A stretch of 35,135 nt of DNA from Acidobacteriaceae bacterium (GCA_027311125.1 DAICZO010000432.1:1-35135), one strand, 5' to 3'; numbered from the stretch's first letter, positions 8,743 to 17,824 are shown. The notes: generated from the letters alone by a model not told the origin. A program made the numbers and translations.

Positions 8743-11700
8743 ATGCGTCGTACTACCGGATCTATTCTTTTACTACTATTCTCGTCCTTATTTTCAGTAT
8801 GTCTTGCACAGACAGCAGCTACATCCGTTCGCGGTGTCGTTACTGACAAGATGGGTGCGCTTGTGAGGGGAGTCGATGTTACGGTAACCGAGAGCTCGAT
8901 TGGCTTTACTCAGACGCACAAGACGAATGCGCAAGGAGAATACAGTTTCCAGCAGATTCCTCCCGGGGCATACAAGATCAAAGTAAGCGCAACTGGGTTT
9001 AGTGAACAGACAACTCAGGTGCAACTGCTCGTGAATCAGCCTGCAACTGTAAATGTCTCACTTTCTATTGGCGGTGATAACACGACCGTCGACGTTACCG
9101 CAGATTCCAATGCGTTGAATGCCACCGATGCAACCATCGGAACCCCATTCAACCAAGCTGAAATTCAAACGCTTCCCTTTCAGGGCAACAACGTTTTATC
9201 GCTTCTGGCTTTGCAGGCGGGCGTCCTGTCGCTAGGAGATCAGAGCAATGCGACGATGGATTCCGACAGCCGTGCAGGTGCGGTAAACGGTGCTCGCTCT
9301 GACCAGGGGAATGTAACGCTCGACGGATTGGACAATAATACACAGACTCAGGGCTATGCTTTTGAGGGCGTACTGCGCCCTACACGCGACTCAGTCGAAG
9401 AGTTTCGGGTAGTTACGACCAGTTCCAATGCAGATTCCGGTCGTTCTTCCGGGGCGCAGATTTCTGTTGTGACGCGGAGCGGCACGAATACACTCCATGG
9501 CAGCTTGTACGAGTATTATCGCCCCTCCAATACGGTGTCCAATGATTGGTTCATCAAGCAGGCGCAGATTGCGAATGGACAGCCTAATATTCCTGGGAAA
9601 TATATTCGTAACACATATGGCGTATCACTCGGTGGAAGCATTATCAAGGATAAGCTGTTCTACTTTGCCAGCTACGAAGGGGACAAGAAGGCCCAAAATG
9701 TCCAAGAGACCAGGGAGGTTCCACTTGGAACTGCGGCAAATCCCGGTCTTAGACAAGGCTATGTTACCTACGTCAATGCAACTGGTGGAACAACTACATT
9801 AAATCCAACCACCATTGGCCAGATGGATCCAAACTGTACTTCACTTGGGACCTGTCCGCTGGGTAACGGTGTTGATCCTGCAGCATTGAAGTATTTTGCA
9901 ACGATTCCACAGGCTAACGGCAGCCTTTTGGGAGATGGCTATAACTTTGGTTCGTACACCTTCTCTTCACCCAATCCGCAGTCGCTGATTACAAACATCG
10001 TCAAGTTTGACTACAACATCAATAGTCGGCAACGCATTTTCTTACGAGGCGATTTGCAAAGTGATAATGCTACGGGAGCAGTCCAGTATCCTGGCGGGAC
10101 GCCGAGCAGTTCTAACTTCGATAATTCACGAGGTATCGGAGTTGGCCATACATGGATGATTACTGACAGTCTTGTCAACAATCTGAGGTATGGATATATA
10201 CGTCAAGGCTTTGCGCGGCGTGGAGCGCTGCATGGCGACTTCGTCACGTTTGCCAATATCGATCCACTGACAGCAACAACGAATGATCTAGTAGTCAACG
10301 TGCCGGTTCATAACCTTATTGATGATCTTAGCTGGACAAAAAAAGCGCACACTTTTCAGGTGGGAGCTAATTATCGATTAATACACAACAACCGACAGAG
10401 CAATGCGACGGCCTATAACAACGCGCAGGTTGACTATTACAATCTGGGTGCAGGAAGCATCGCTAATACGGGCAATAGTCTGGATCCATCGGGTTTCCCG
10501 AGTCTGGGGATACCTAATGTCGCTCAGTCGTTTGGAAGCGCATATAGTAACGCCATTGCTGCCGTCGCTGGTCTGATTCCGGTAGCGACCGAGTACTTCA
10601 ACTACAAAGTAGCAGGTAACAGCCTGTCAGCTCTCCCTGCCGGGCCGCTGACAAGAAACTACAAGTCTAACGAACTGGAGTATTACTTTCAGGATAGCTG
10701 GAAGGTGACAAGAGATCTAACAATTACTTACGGAATCCGTCACAGTATTCTTCAGACACCGTATGAGATCAACGGCCAGGAGGTTGCACCGACGATCAGC
10801 TTGCACGACTGGTTTCAGACCCGTGGTGCAGCGATGTACAAGGGGTTGACGAACCAGCCGGAGATATCTTTTGCAGCCGCAGGACATGCGAACAACGCTG
10901 CTGGACTGTGGGCGAAGGATAAGCTGGACATCGCTCCACGCTTTGCGTTTGCTTACTCTCCGACACGCCTTCCTGGATTTCTGGGGAAGATCTTTGGCTC
11001 TGGAGCAAGTTCAATCCGTGGTGGTTGGGGGTTGTACTACGATCACTTTGGCGAAGGGATCGTGGACACCTTCGACGCAAACGGTGCTTATGGCCTTTCG
11101 TCCCAGGTACGTAGTCCTATTAACCTGACTCCTGATCAGGCGCCGCGGTTCTCATCGACCACGGCAGTACCGACGCAGATAATTCCACCTGTTGCACCTG
11201 CTACCTCCTTCCCCGTTACCCCAGGTAACATCAGCGCACTCTCGTGGACTGTAGACAACAAGGTAAAGACTCCGTACGCCCATGCCATTGATCTCTCGTT
11301 TCAGCGGCAGTTTGCCAAAAGCTGGACAGTGGAAACGGCGTATGTAGGCAGACTGGGCCGTAGATTACTACAGAACCTGGATTTGGCAACACCGCTGGAT
11401 CTGATTGATATGAAGAGCGGCTCCGACTACTTCAAAGCAGCGCAGATCATGTCGCAACAGGCTGCAGCGGGAACACCAACCGATTCTGTCGTTGCGAATC
11501 CTTACTTCGAGAATATGTTTCCCAACGCTGCTGGCAATGGGCGCTCAGCGACCCAGAACATCTATAACGATCTGTGGAGTGCTGCTGTAGGAAATGAGAC
11601 CTACCCTCTTTACACTCTGGACAATGGTTACTATGGCACGCCGGGTGGACCTACTAACCGCTTCTTCGACTCGCAGTACGCTTCACTCTATGCCTGGTCT

Positions 11701-12477
11701 TCTGTTGGAACCAGTAGCTATCACTCTATGCAATTGTCGCTGCATCATGCTGCAACGCATGGCCTGCAGTTCGATATCAACTATGTGCTGGCGAAGTCGA
11801 TCGATCTAGGTTCAGACTCTGAGCGCACGGACTATAACAAGGGTCAGAACTTCAGCAGCATCATTAATGCATGGAACATCAAAGGAAATCGTGGTGTGTC
11901 TGACTTTGATACTCGCCATGCAATCACTGGAAACTGGGGGTACCTGTTGCCGTTTGGTCAAGGTGCAATGTTTGGCTCGAACGTCAGCCCGCTGGTGAAT
12001 AAATTGATCGGTGGTTGGGATCTTTCCGGTTTGACTCATTGGACGAGTGGACTCCCCTTCTCGCCAGTTGACGGACTAGGCTGGAGCACAGACTGGGCAG
12101 TGCAGAGCTTTGCTGTCGTCACTGGCAAGATCGCTTCTGGACATCACCAGATCATCAATGGAGAGCCAAATGCGTTCAAGAGCCAGACCACGGCCTTGGC
12201 CAACATTCGTCCTCCGTATGCAGGTGAGTCTGGACAACGAAACGCCTTCCGTGGAGACGGCTACTTTACGATTGACTCCAGCCTGGCAAAGACCTTTCCA
12301 GTTTTTGAGCGACAGACGCTGAAGTTCCAGTGGGATGTCTTCAATACAACGAATGCAGTTCGCTTTGATCCTGCGAGTGTGCAGAATAACCCCTTCAGTG
12401 CTGGGAGTTTCGGTGTGTATAGCCGGACGCTGGTTGATTCAAGAAGGATGCAGTTCTCTCTGCGCTATGGCTTTTAG
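8743..12477 (+). CDS. TonB-dependent receptor, Oar-like, with carboxypeptidase-regulatory domain
   Basis: Outer-membrane receptor of 1244 residues, of the large family expanded in Acidobacteriota and used for uptake of oligosaccharides or other big substrates. Residues 1-22 are a Sec signal peptide ending SVCLA before QTAATS. Residues about 26-110 form a carboxypeptidase-regulatory-like beta sandwich (VRGVVTDKMGALVRGVDVTV, TNAQGEYSFQQIPPGAYKI). A plug follows to about 260 (GARSDQGNVTLDGLDNN, VEEFRVVTTSSNADSGRSSG), then a long beta barrel. The C-terminus MQFSLRYGF ends in Phe as outer-membrane barrels do. GGAG at 8731-8734 precedes ATG 8743 by 8 bases. A strong terminator follows at 12500-12533, so the gene ends its own transcript. 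Substrate is unknown; there is no SusD-like partner nearby. Confidence 0.93.
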   Translation: MRRTTGSILLLLFSSLFSVCLAQTAATSVRGVVTDKMGALVRGVDVTVTESSIGFTQTHKTNAQGEYSFQQIPPGAYKIKVSATGFSEQTTQVQLLVNQPATVNVSLSIGGDNTTVDVTADSNALNATDATIGTPFNQAEIQTLPFQGNNVLSLLALQAGVLSLGDQSNATMDSDSRAGAVNGARSDQGNVTLDGLDNNTQTQGYAFEGVLRPTRDSVEEFRVVTTSSNADSGRSSGAQISVVTRSGTNTLHGSLYEYYRPSNTVSNDWFIKQAQIANGQPNIPGKYIRNTYGVSLGGSIIKDKLFYFASYEGDKKAQNVQETREVPLGTAANPGLRQGYVTYVNATGGTTTLNPTTIGQMDPNCTSLGTCPLGNGVDPAALKYFATIPQANGSLLGDGYNFGSYTFSSPNPQSLITNIVKFDYNINSRQRIFLRGDLQSDNATGAVQYPGGTPSSSNFDNSRGIGVGHTWMITDSLVNNLRYGYIRQGFARRGALHGDFVTFANIDPLTATTNDLVVNVPVHNLIDDLSWTKKAHTFQVGANYRLIHNNRQSNATAYNNAQVDYYNLGAGSIANTGNSLDPSGFPSLGIPNVAQSFGSAYSNAIAAVAGLIPVATEYFNYKVAGNSLSALPAGPLTRNYKSNELEYYFQDSWKVTRDLTITYGIRHSILQTPYEINGQEVAPTISLHDWFQTRGAAMYKGLTNQPEISFAAAGHANNAAGLWAKDKLDIAPRFAFAYSPTRLPGFLGKIFGSGASSIRGGWGLYYDHFGEGIVDTFDANGAYGLSSQVRSPINLTPDQAPRFSSTTAVPTQIIPPVAPATSFPVTPGNISALSWTVDNKVKTPYAHAIDLSFQRQFAKSWTVETAYVGRLGRRLLQNLDLATPLDLIDMKSGSDYFKAAQIMSQQAAAGTPTDSVVANPYFENMFPNAAGNGRSATQNIYNDLWSAAVGNETYPLYTLDNGYYGTPGGPTNRFFDSQYASLYAWSSVGTSSYHSMQLSLHHAATHGLQFDINYVLAKSIDLGSDSERTDYNKGQNFSSIINAWNIKGNRGVSDFDTRHAITGNWGYLLPFGQGAMFGSNVSPLVNKLIGGWDLSGLTHWTSGLPFSPVDGLGWSTDWAVQSFAVVTGKIASGHHQIINGEPNAFKSQTTALANIRPPYAGESGQRNAFRGDGYFTIDSSLAKTFPVFERQTLKFQWDVFNTTNAVRFDPASVQNNPFSAGSFGVYSRTLVDSRRMQFSLRYGF

Positions 12478-12499
12478 ACCGTTGGCCGATTGACTTGAT

Positions 12500-12533
12500 T
12501 GGCGCGTGGCAGTCTGGACGCGCCAGTTTTTTT
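12500..12533 (+). terminator. Intrinsic terminator after the TonB receptor gene
   Basis: Perfect 8-base stem TGGCGCGT (12500-12507) and ACGCGCCA (12518-12525), a 10-base loop, then G and seven T residues (12527-12533). It begins 22 bases after the receptor stop codon and separates it from the downstream hydrolase gene. Confidence 0.9.
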
Positions 12534-12585
12534 GAAACTTGTAGCTGGCGAGTATGCTCTGACTTGACGTCTTGATCGAGGGAAA

Positions 12586-13602
12586 ATGTTGAAGCTATCT
12601 AACTTTGGAGTTCTTCTTTCAGTCGCGATACTGGGTTGTACTTATTCTGTTGTGGCACAGCTTCCGCAGCCTGACGGCGGGACTATTGCTCGTGGAGTCC
12701 TTCCTGCGCACTGGGACAGTGAGGGAGCCAAGTGCATGGAGATACCTGAGTGGCAGGTACATGAGTACAACCCGACTACCTTCCTGTTGCGGCAGTCTGG
12801 GTGTACCGATTTTGAAAAGCCATTCATCTATCTGCTTTTCGGAAACGATAAAGCACTGCTCATGGATACGGGATCGAGACATGGAGACCTGGCTCCTACA
12901 CTGCAACGGACGGTACGGATGTGGCTCCAGCGGAATTCCCGGACGAGCATACCGCTGATTGTCGTACACTCTCATCCGCATGAAGATCATGTCGCTGGCG
13001 ATGCTGAGGTTCAGTCGATTCACGATTCAGCGATGCCGATCACATTTATTCCTGCGGAGTTGGAGGCGACCAAGCGATTCTATGGAGTGGCCCATTGGCC
13101 AACCGATATCGGTCATGTTGATTTGGGAGGACGGGTGATCGATATGATTCCGATCCCGGGACACAGTGACCTCAGTGTGGCACTCTATGACCGCAAGACT
13201 GCCCTATTGCTGGCAGGGGACAGTCTGTATCCAGGGCGGCTGTACGTTGCGGACTTCCCTGCTTTCCAGGCAAGTACCGAGCGGCTAATCCAGTTCACTC
13301 AGGGCAAACCCGTCGCACACATTCTGGGCAACCATATCGAACAGAGCAGTACACCGTTTGTGGACTACCCCGTCGGTACGATCTACCAGCCAAACGAGCA
13401 CGAACTGGCTCTGTCGCGTGGAGCACTGCTTGAATTGGAAGAGGCACTGGTGAGCATGCATGGCACACCCAAGCGGATGGCGCTGCGGGATTTCTCCGTC
13501 TGGCCTGTGGGAGCATCCTTTATGTCACCGAGTGAGAATGCGCAGTTCGAGAAGCATCGGCAAGAGCAGATCGACATGATGTGGGACCATACTACGAAAT
13601 AG
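12586..13602 (+). CDS. Secreted metallo-beta-lactamase-fold hydrolase
   Basis: A 338-residue protein with a Sec-type signal peptide (about 1-24, ending SVVAQ) and an MBL fold. The metal site HxHxDH is seen as H130-P-H132-E-D134-H135 within VVHSHPHEDH; later metal ligands are suggested by IPGHSD and LLAGDSLYPG, and a further His in LGNHIEQ. These predict a dinuclear zinc hydrolase exported to the periplasm. Specific substrate (lactam, lactone, ester or phosphodiester) cannot be read. GAGGGA at 12578-12583 serves as ribosome site for ATG 12586. It lies after the receptor terminator, so it needs its own promoter within 12534-12585 or read-through. It converges with the glycosidase gene. Confidence 0.86.
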   Translation: MLKLSNFGVLLSVAILGCTYSVVAQLPQPDGGTIARGVLPAHWDSEGAKCMEIPEWQVHEYNPTTFLLRQSGCTDFEKPFIYLLFGNDKALLMDTGSRHGDLAPTLQRTVRMWLQRNSRTSIPLIVVHSHPHEDHVAGDAEVQSIHDSAMPITFIPAELEATKRFYGVAHWPTDIGHVDLGGRVIDMIPIPGHSDLSVALYDRKTALLLAGDSLYPGRLYVADFPAFQASTERLIQFTQGKPVAHILGNHIEQSSTPFVDYPVGTIYQPNEHELALSRGALLELEEALVSMHGTPKRMALRDFSVWPVGASFMSPSENAQFEKHRQEQIDMMWDHTTK

Positions 13603-13652
13603 CTGAGAGGCTGCCGCTTTGTGTTTCGTGTGTGTAGTGGAGTGTCGCAGGA

Positions 13653-15845
13653 TTACGGCTGATCCACTTCGTGTGACAAGGCTGTTGAGGGCACTTGGGT
13701 AAGGAGGATGCCGGGGCCTTGCCACCAGAGGCCGAAGCCGTCTACTCCAGCGGAGTGGGTCTCACTCACCTGGATGCGGTGCTTGCCTCGTGTAAGCATC
13801 ACGCTGAGTGTTGTTGTTTGGACGGCATTGCCGTTGAGTCCACACACCTGTGCGAATGGAGTGGGGGCCTGTCCTTGCACATCTCCGTCAATCACAATTT
13901 TTGCAGCTTCATTGGCGAGCATGGTGAAGGTGTACCCCCCAGTGGTCGGAACATCAATCATTCCTGAGAAGTTGATACCATACTGCTGGTCTCGGGTGCG
14001 AATGGCGGACACATCGAATGCCGTGCTAACGCCGACAGCTACCATACGGCCGAGATCGGCTGGCTGCGTAACTTGCGCTGGGTCCCTGACGTAGTAGCGG
14101 TAGATAAGGCCGCTGACGGTGCTTTGAATATTGATCGCAGGCTTCGCTGTAGCGGCGACGATGATCGGCGTGGCGATCCAGTTGTTTCGGCCGGCTGGAT
14201 CGGTGGTGTGAAGCAGGACTCTAAATCGCCCTGAACCATCGAGCAGGGTTCCAGCGGCATCAGGGAAGCGGTGCGTCACGATTCGTCCCGTTGCGTGCGT
14301 GCCGTCGCCAAAGGTCCATTGATAGCGCAGTGCATGTGTGTTGCTGCTGGTGTCTGGAGTTGCTTCGAGTCGAAGCTCATCTCCGGGCTTAATTAAGCCA
14401 GAGGGGTAGGTGACGTGAAGAGACGGTCCGGTTGTGCTGAACACTGGCTGGTCAGCGCCGTCGCGTTGCTCTATGGGAATATCCGCGCTGCTTCGTGCCA
14501 GCACACTGCCAAGCTGTACACCATCGAGCGTAACACTGTGAATACTTCCCGCTAAGACGGATGGGACGAGCGAAGGTTGTTCCAGAGATGCGACATCGGT
14601 AAAGCGAACATCACGGACTCCTTCTACAGGCTGCCTTAGTTGAACCAGCGAGTACCAGTGTTCCAGGCGGATATTCTCAAAGTAGAAGCCACTACTCTGT
14701 CCTCTGCCCTCAGGGTCTGCCCATATCTCCATCAATGCGAATGGAATGCCGCAACCGCCCATGCCTGCGTGGAGCACATCGGAATCGCGCATGACGAAGT
14801 GACCGCCTTCAAAGTTCTTCCAAGGCCATCCCGCACGGACGACATTGGAGATGCTCGTTGATAGAACGCTGTTTTCGACGGTGATCTTCGTCACCGGATT
14901 GCCCTGAACTGCAAAGGCTTTGGGTCCGTAGCCCTCCCAACTGCCCTGCATGGCGAAGATGTCATCTGCGGCGCGGATAAAGGAGTCGCGCACCACGGTG
15001 TCTCCACCACCCAGCCAGTCCATACCATCGGCGTTGGCGTTACCTGCATTCGCGCCGATGACCTTGATGTTCTGGAACAGAATCTGGCGCGAGTCCTTCA
15101 TCTGTATCTGCCAGGTTCTGCTGCGGACCACGCAGGTGATGCCCTCAATCGTGATATCGGTCGCGTGATCCATCACGATGCAATGCCAGTTGCGTTTGTG
15201 CATCCATCCATCATCGTCGGCTGGATTCTGTGGTCCGTCGTATACGATGACGCCGGTGCCGAAGACTTTGACATGCTGAACGCCCCAGATGTTGAGCGAT
15301 CCAAAGACGACTGCACCGGGCGCGAGGTAGATGCGGTCACCACTTGCGGCATCGATATTTTCGCGGTGAACGCCGGGTCCGTAGTAGCGGAGGCCAACTT
15401 GTGCTGCCGATGGGGGCTTCTTCTCGGGTGAGTTCGCAAACAGAAATAGCATCTCTGCATTGCCGAAGTAGTCTCCTGGCCGTGAAATGGAGATCTTTGC
15501 CGGGCCGTTGAGATCGAACGTGATGGTGTTGCCCTGGCGAACAGGACGAATTCCAAGTCGCCACGGTTGTACTTCGACCCCGGCTGACCAGAAGTTGTCT
15601 GCAGAAGCTGTGACTGAGACTCTGGTTCGCTTGTGTGCGTCGAAGTTGAGGAAGTAGGTATTGACTGCAGCGTGCATGACTGGCGTCGGAATACCGTCTA
15701 ACGTGACGATGAAGGATGTTGATGCGATCTCAGCAGGTACTGATGGGACAGAACGGGCCGTCATGGCTGGCATGGACATGGAGAGAACCATGAGCAGCAC
15801 AAACACGAGCATGCAGCGGATTTTGATAGCACTGAGGGGTAACAT
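13653..15845 (-). CDS. Secreted beta-helix glycoside hydrolase (GH28/GH49-like) with PKD and PA14 domains
   Basis: A 730-residue exported enzyme. Residues 1-30 are a signal peptide. About 40-150 form a beta sandwich (FNLDAHKRTRVSV-like FLNFDAHKRTRVSV, GDYFGNAEMLFLF), about 150-470 a right-handed beta helix (YYGPGVHRENID, IYLAPGAVVFGS). The three acids of GH28-type chemistry are suggested by Asp273 in NADGMDW and Asp294-Asp295 in AADDIFAMQ, with the expected gap; the GH28 GHG and RIK motifs were not found, so GH49 or an undefined clan member is as likely. About 480-575 is a PKD domain (YQWTFGDGTHATGR) and about 585-730 a PA14 domain (TGGYTFTMLANEAAKIVIDG), both probable glycan binders. A GGAGGAGG stretch lies 14 bases before ATG 15845, a long spacing. 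Polysaccharide target unknown. Confidence 0.82.
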   Translation of the reverse strand: MLPLSAIKIRCMLVFVLLMVLSMSMPAMTARSVPSVPAEIASTSFIVTLDGIPTPVMHAAVNTYFLNFDAHKRTRVSVTASADNFWSAGVEVQPWRLGIRPVRQGNTITFDLNGPAKISISRPGDYFGNAEMLFLFANSPEKKPPSAAQVGLRYYGPGVHRENIDAASGDRIYLAPGAVVFGSLNIWGVQHVKVFGTGVIVYDGPQNPADDDGWMHKRNWHCIVMDHATDITIEGITCVVRSRTWQIQMKDSRQILFQNIKVIGANAGNANADGMDWLGGGDTVVRDSFIRAADDIFAMQGSWEGYGPKAFAVQGNPVTKITVENSVLSTSISNVVRAGWPWKNFEGGHFVMRDSDVLHAGMGGCGIPFALMEIWADPEGRGQSSGFYFENIRLEHWYSLVQLRQPVEGVRDVRFTDVASLEQPSLVPSVLAGSIHSVTLDGVQLGSVLARSSADIPIEQRDGADQPVFSTTGPSLHVTYPSGLIKPGDELRLEATPDTSSNTHALRYQWTFGDGTHATGRIVTHRFPDAAGTLLDGSGRFRVLLHTTDPAGRNNWIATPIIVAATAKPAINIQSTVSGLIYRYYVRDPAQVTQPADLGRMVAVGVSTAFDVSAIRTRDQQYGINFSGMIDVPTTGGYTFTMLANEAAKIVIDGDVQGQAPTPFAQVCGLNGNAVQTTTLSVMLTRGKHRIQVSETHSAGVDGFGLWWQGPGILLTQVPSTALSHEVDQP

Positions 15846-15934
15846 AAAATCGGGGTTCTACCTCCTCCATTCCAATATGGACTTTCAATAAGTCAAGCAC
15901 GTAAGGCAATGCCACCTGAACAAGGTACAACAGG

Positions 15935-15954
15935 CTCGAAGGCTATGCTTCGAG
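15935..15954. repeat. Inverted repeat CTCGAAG-N6-CTTCGAG
   Basis: Perfect 7-base arms (15935-15941 and 15948-15954) around GCTATG. It ends 25 bases before the CRP/FNR-type palindrome. It could be a regulator site or a hairpin in a transcript; no T tract follows on either strand. Confidence 0.4.
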
Positions 15955-15979
15955 AGCGACTTAGCAACGCTTGCGAGGC

Positions 15980-15995
15980 TGTGATATACGTCACA
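15980..15995. promoter_or_regulatory. CRP/FNR-type palindrome TGTGA-N6-TCACA
   Basis: TGTGATATACGTCACA has perfect half-sites of the CRP/FNR superfamily consensus. It lies 170 bases upstream of the sulfide:quinone oxidoreductase start and 135 bases from the divergent glycosidase start. A second perfect site stands upstream of the cytochrome operon at 32367-32382. No regulator of this family is encoded in the window. Confidence 0.65.
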
Positions 15996-16026
15996 TCCAA
16001 CACCACTCCCAGACGACCATAGTTGT

Positions 16027-16058
16027 CGTAGATTGTTATTGCTGCTCAACAATCTGCG
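16027..16058 (+). repeat. Long hairpin/inverted repeat in the sqr leader region
   Basis: AGATTGTT (16030-16037) and AACAATCT (16048-16055) are perfect 8-base arms with a 10-base spacer. As RNA the stem extends to 11 pairs (CGTAGATTGTT with AACAATCTGCG) through one G-U pair. It lies between the CRP/FNR-type site and the gene, so it is either a second operator or a structure in the untranslated leader. Confidence 0.45.
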
Positions 16059-16165
16059 TAGGTCAGACGTTGCAGGGATAAGGATATGCGAAGGGTCAGT
16101 TCAGGTTATGCCTAGCTGTTGCGTATTGCTTATGGCGCGTCTGTGGCGGGAAGGGAGCAATTGTC

Positions 16166-17620
16166 ATGGCGCGTGTCGTTGTCCTTGGAGCAGGAGTATC
16201 GGGTCATACGGCTGCTGCGTTTCTTCGCAGATGGCTGCGTGCTGAGGATGAAGTCGTGGTTGTCTCTCCGAAGCCCGACTATAACTGGCTACCTTCCAAC
16301 ATCTGGGTGGGTCTGGGACGGATGCAGCCAAACGATGTGCTGATACCGCTGGCACAAATCTATAAACGTCATGGAATTATCTTTAAACAGGCAAAGGCGT
16401 TGAGTTTGTATCCAGAGGGCAGCGATAAGCTGGATCAACCGCATGTGAAGATTGAATCGACCCTTGCTGAAGGCGCAGCGGCGCAGGAGTTATTGACCTA
16501 CGATTATCTGATCAATGCGACAGGACCCAAGCTGAACTTTGCGGCGACCGAGGGACTGGGCCCTAGTGGAAATAGTCTGTCCGTTTGTACCGCGGACCAT
16601 GCTCAAGAAGCGGCTCATACCTTTCTCGATCATGTAGCAGCGATGAAGCGCGGAGCACGAAGACGCTTTGTGGTTGGAACAGGCCATGGCACCTGCACCT
16701 GTGAGGGGGCAGCCTTTGAATATGTGGTGAACCTGGAGTTTGAGTTGCGCCGCCACAAGGTGCGTGAGCAGGCAGAGGTGGTGTACCTATCGAACGAATA
16801 TGAGTTGGGGGACTTTGGTATGGGTGGTGCCCATATTCGTAGAAATGGATATATCACTCCAACAAATATTTTTACGGAGTCATTATTTGCAGAACGAGGC
16901 ATTGAGTGGATTATTCGCTCGCATGTAACCAAGGTTGAACCATCTCGGATTTTTTACCAGACATTGTCGGGCGAAGAGTATGAACTGCCTTTCGATATGG
17001 CCATGCTACTGCCACCCTTCTCTGGCGTGGGCCTGGATGCCTTTGACAAGATGGGTACCAACATTTCGTCGCGACTGTTTGCACCGAGCGGCTTTATGCG
17101 CGTGGATGCTGCCTATTCCGCGAAACCGTATGACCAGTGGAAGGCAAGTGATTGGCCTCGAAGCTACCAATCGTCCGAGTATTCCAATATCTTTGCGGCA
17201 GGTATTGCATTCGCTCCGCCACACGCTATTTCGCAGCCACACTACACTGCCACCGGCGTTCCGATCTTTGCCGCACCACCCCGCACGGGGATGCCTTCTG
17301 CAATGATCGGCAAAGCGGTTGCACACACTATCGCAGATAGAATTCGCGGTGTTGAACGTGCGCCACACATGGCGTCCATGTCGGAGTTGGGTGCAGCGTG
17401 TGTTGCTTCGGCCGGTGCCGACCTGGTGCACGGCTCTGCAGCCAGTATGACGGTATTTCCAATTGTGCAGGACTATGATCGTTACCCCGAGTACGGACGT
17501 GATCTAAACTTCACTGTTGGTGAAATTGGACTTGCAGGGCATTGGCTTAAGCTGTTGCTTCACTACCTATTTATGTACAAGGCTCGGCTGCTCCCTGGCT
17601 GGACCCTGATCCCGGAGTAA
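16166..17620 (+). CDS. sqr: Sulfide:quinone oxidoreductase
   Basis: Membrane-bound flavoprotein that oxidises sulfide and reduces quinone. The 484 residues start with a dinucleotide-binding motif VVVLGAGVSGHTAAAFLRR (FAD) and continue with the two-dinucleotide-fold layout (DYLINATGPKLNF). Compared from memory with Aquifex SQR, all three catalytic cysteines seem present: Cys141 in LSVCTADHA, Cys179 in GTCTCEGAAFEY and Cys412 in LGAACVASAG. An extra Cys177 makes a CxC pair. The C-terminal part (HWLKLLLHYLFMYKARLLPG) is the amphipathic membrane anchor typical of SQR. AAGGGAG at 16151-16157 precedes ATG 16166 by 8 bases. A 59-residue gene follows 2 bases after the stop. An alternative is a related quinone-reducing flavoprotein, such as flavocytochrome c-type subunit, judged less likely. 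Confidence 0.85.
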   Translation: MARVVVLGAGVSGHTAAAFLRRWLRAEDEVVVVSPKPDYNWLPSNIWVGLGRMQPNDVLIPLAQIYKRHGIIFKQAKALSLYPEGSDKLDQPHVKIESTLAEGAAAQELLTYDYLINATGPKLNFAATEGLGPSGNSLSVCTADHAQEAAHTFLDHVAAMKRGARRRFVVGTGHGTCTCEGAAFEYVVNLEFELRRHKVREQAEVVYLSNEYELGDFGMGGAHIRRNGYITPTNIFTESLFAERGIEWIIRSHVTKVEPSRIFYQTLSGEEYELPFDMAMLLPPFSGVGLDAFDKMGTNISSRLFAPSGFMRVDAAYSAKPYDQWKASDWPRSYQSSEYSNIFAAGIAFAPPHAISQPHYTATGVPIFAAPPRTGMPSAMIGKAVAHTIADRIRGVERAPHMASMSELGAACVASAGADLVHGSAASMTVFPIVQDYDRYPEYGRDLNFTVGEIGLAGHWLKLLLHYLFMYKARLLPGWTLIPE

Positions 17621-17622
17621 CG

Positions 17623-17802
17623 ATGAGCGATCGAATTGTCTGGACCGCAGGAAAGCCGCATATGAAATCCTCCGCCTACGCCACCAAGCCAACCAGGGTG
17701 ACCCGTTGGCTGCGGGTCTTTATCCCTTGGCAGGTGATTCGTTTCATCGTATTGAACTGGAAGATTATCCAGATCACACGGCGGAACGAGCACCTCTCCT
17801 GA
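17623..17802 (+). CDS. Small basic membrane-associated protein coupled to sqr
   Basis: A 59-residue reading frame not previously recognised as a family by me. It starts 2 bases after the sqr stop and has an excellent ribosome site: GGAG at 17614-17617, inside the end of sqr, 5 bases before ATG 17623. The N-terminal half is polar; residues about 29-51 (starting WLRVFIPWQVIRF) are rich in Trp, Ile, Val and Phe with flanking Arg and Lys, which fits one short or amphipathic membrane helix. The tail ITRRNEHLS is polar. It stops at TGA 17800-17802. Placement and coupling suggest a partner or anchor of the sulfide:quinone oxidoreductase. This is inference; no domain is known to me. Confidence 0.7.
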   Translation: MSDRIVWTAGKPHMKSSAYATKPTRVTRWLRVFIPWQVIRFIVLNWKIIQITRRNEHLS

Positions 17803-17824
17803 CGAGAGAATAGTAGGTTTCACG

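Larger units (their letters stand above)
15846..16165. promoter_or_regulatory. Divergent regulatory region upstream of sulfide:quinone oxidoreductase
   Basis: This 320-base region between two divergent genes has no ORF but three separate inverted repeats in 125 bases (15935-15954, 15980-15995, 16027-16058), listed individually. The middle one is a CRP/FNR-type site. The octamer GGTACAAC at 15924-15931 also occurs twice in the leader of the cytochrome operon. Such density suggests control by more than one factor. Confidence 0.6.

Noticed and set aside
8669-8866. 65-codon plus-strand frame overlapping the TonB receptor start
   Set aside because: No ribosome site, overlaps the receptor signal peptide in another frame, and has no recognisable feature.
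16166-17620. Idea that the SQR homologue lacks its third catalytic Cys because AGIAFAPP has Ala
   Set aside because: Comparison from memory with Aquifex SQR puts the third Cys in the later SAICIADFG block, which matches LGAACVASAG here (Cys412).
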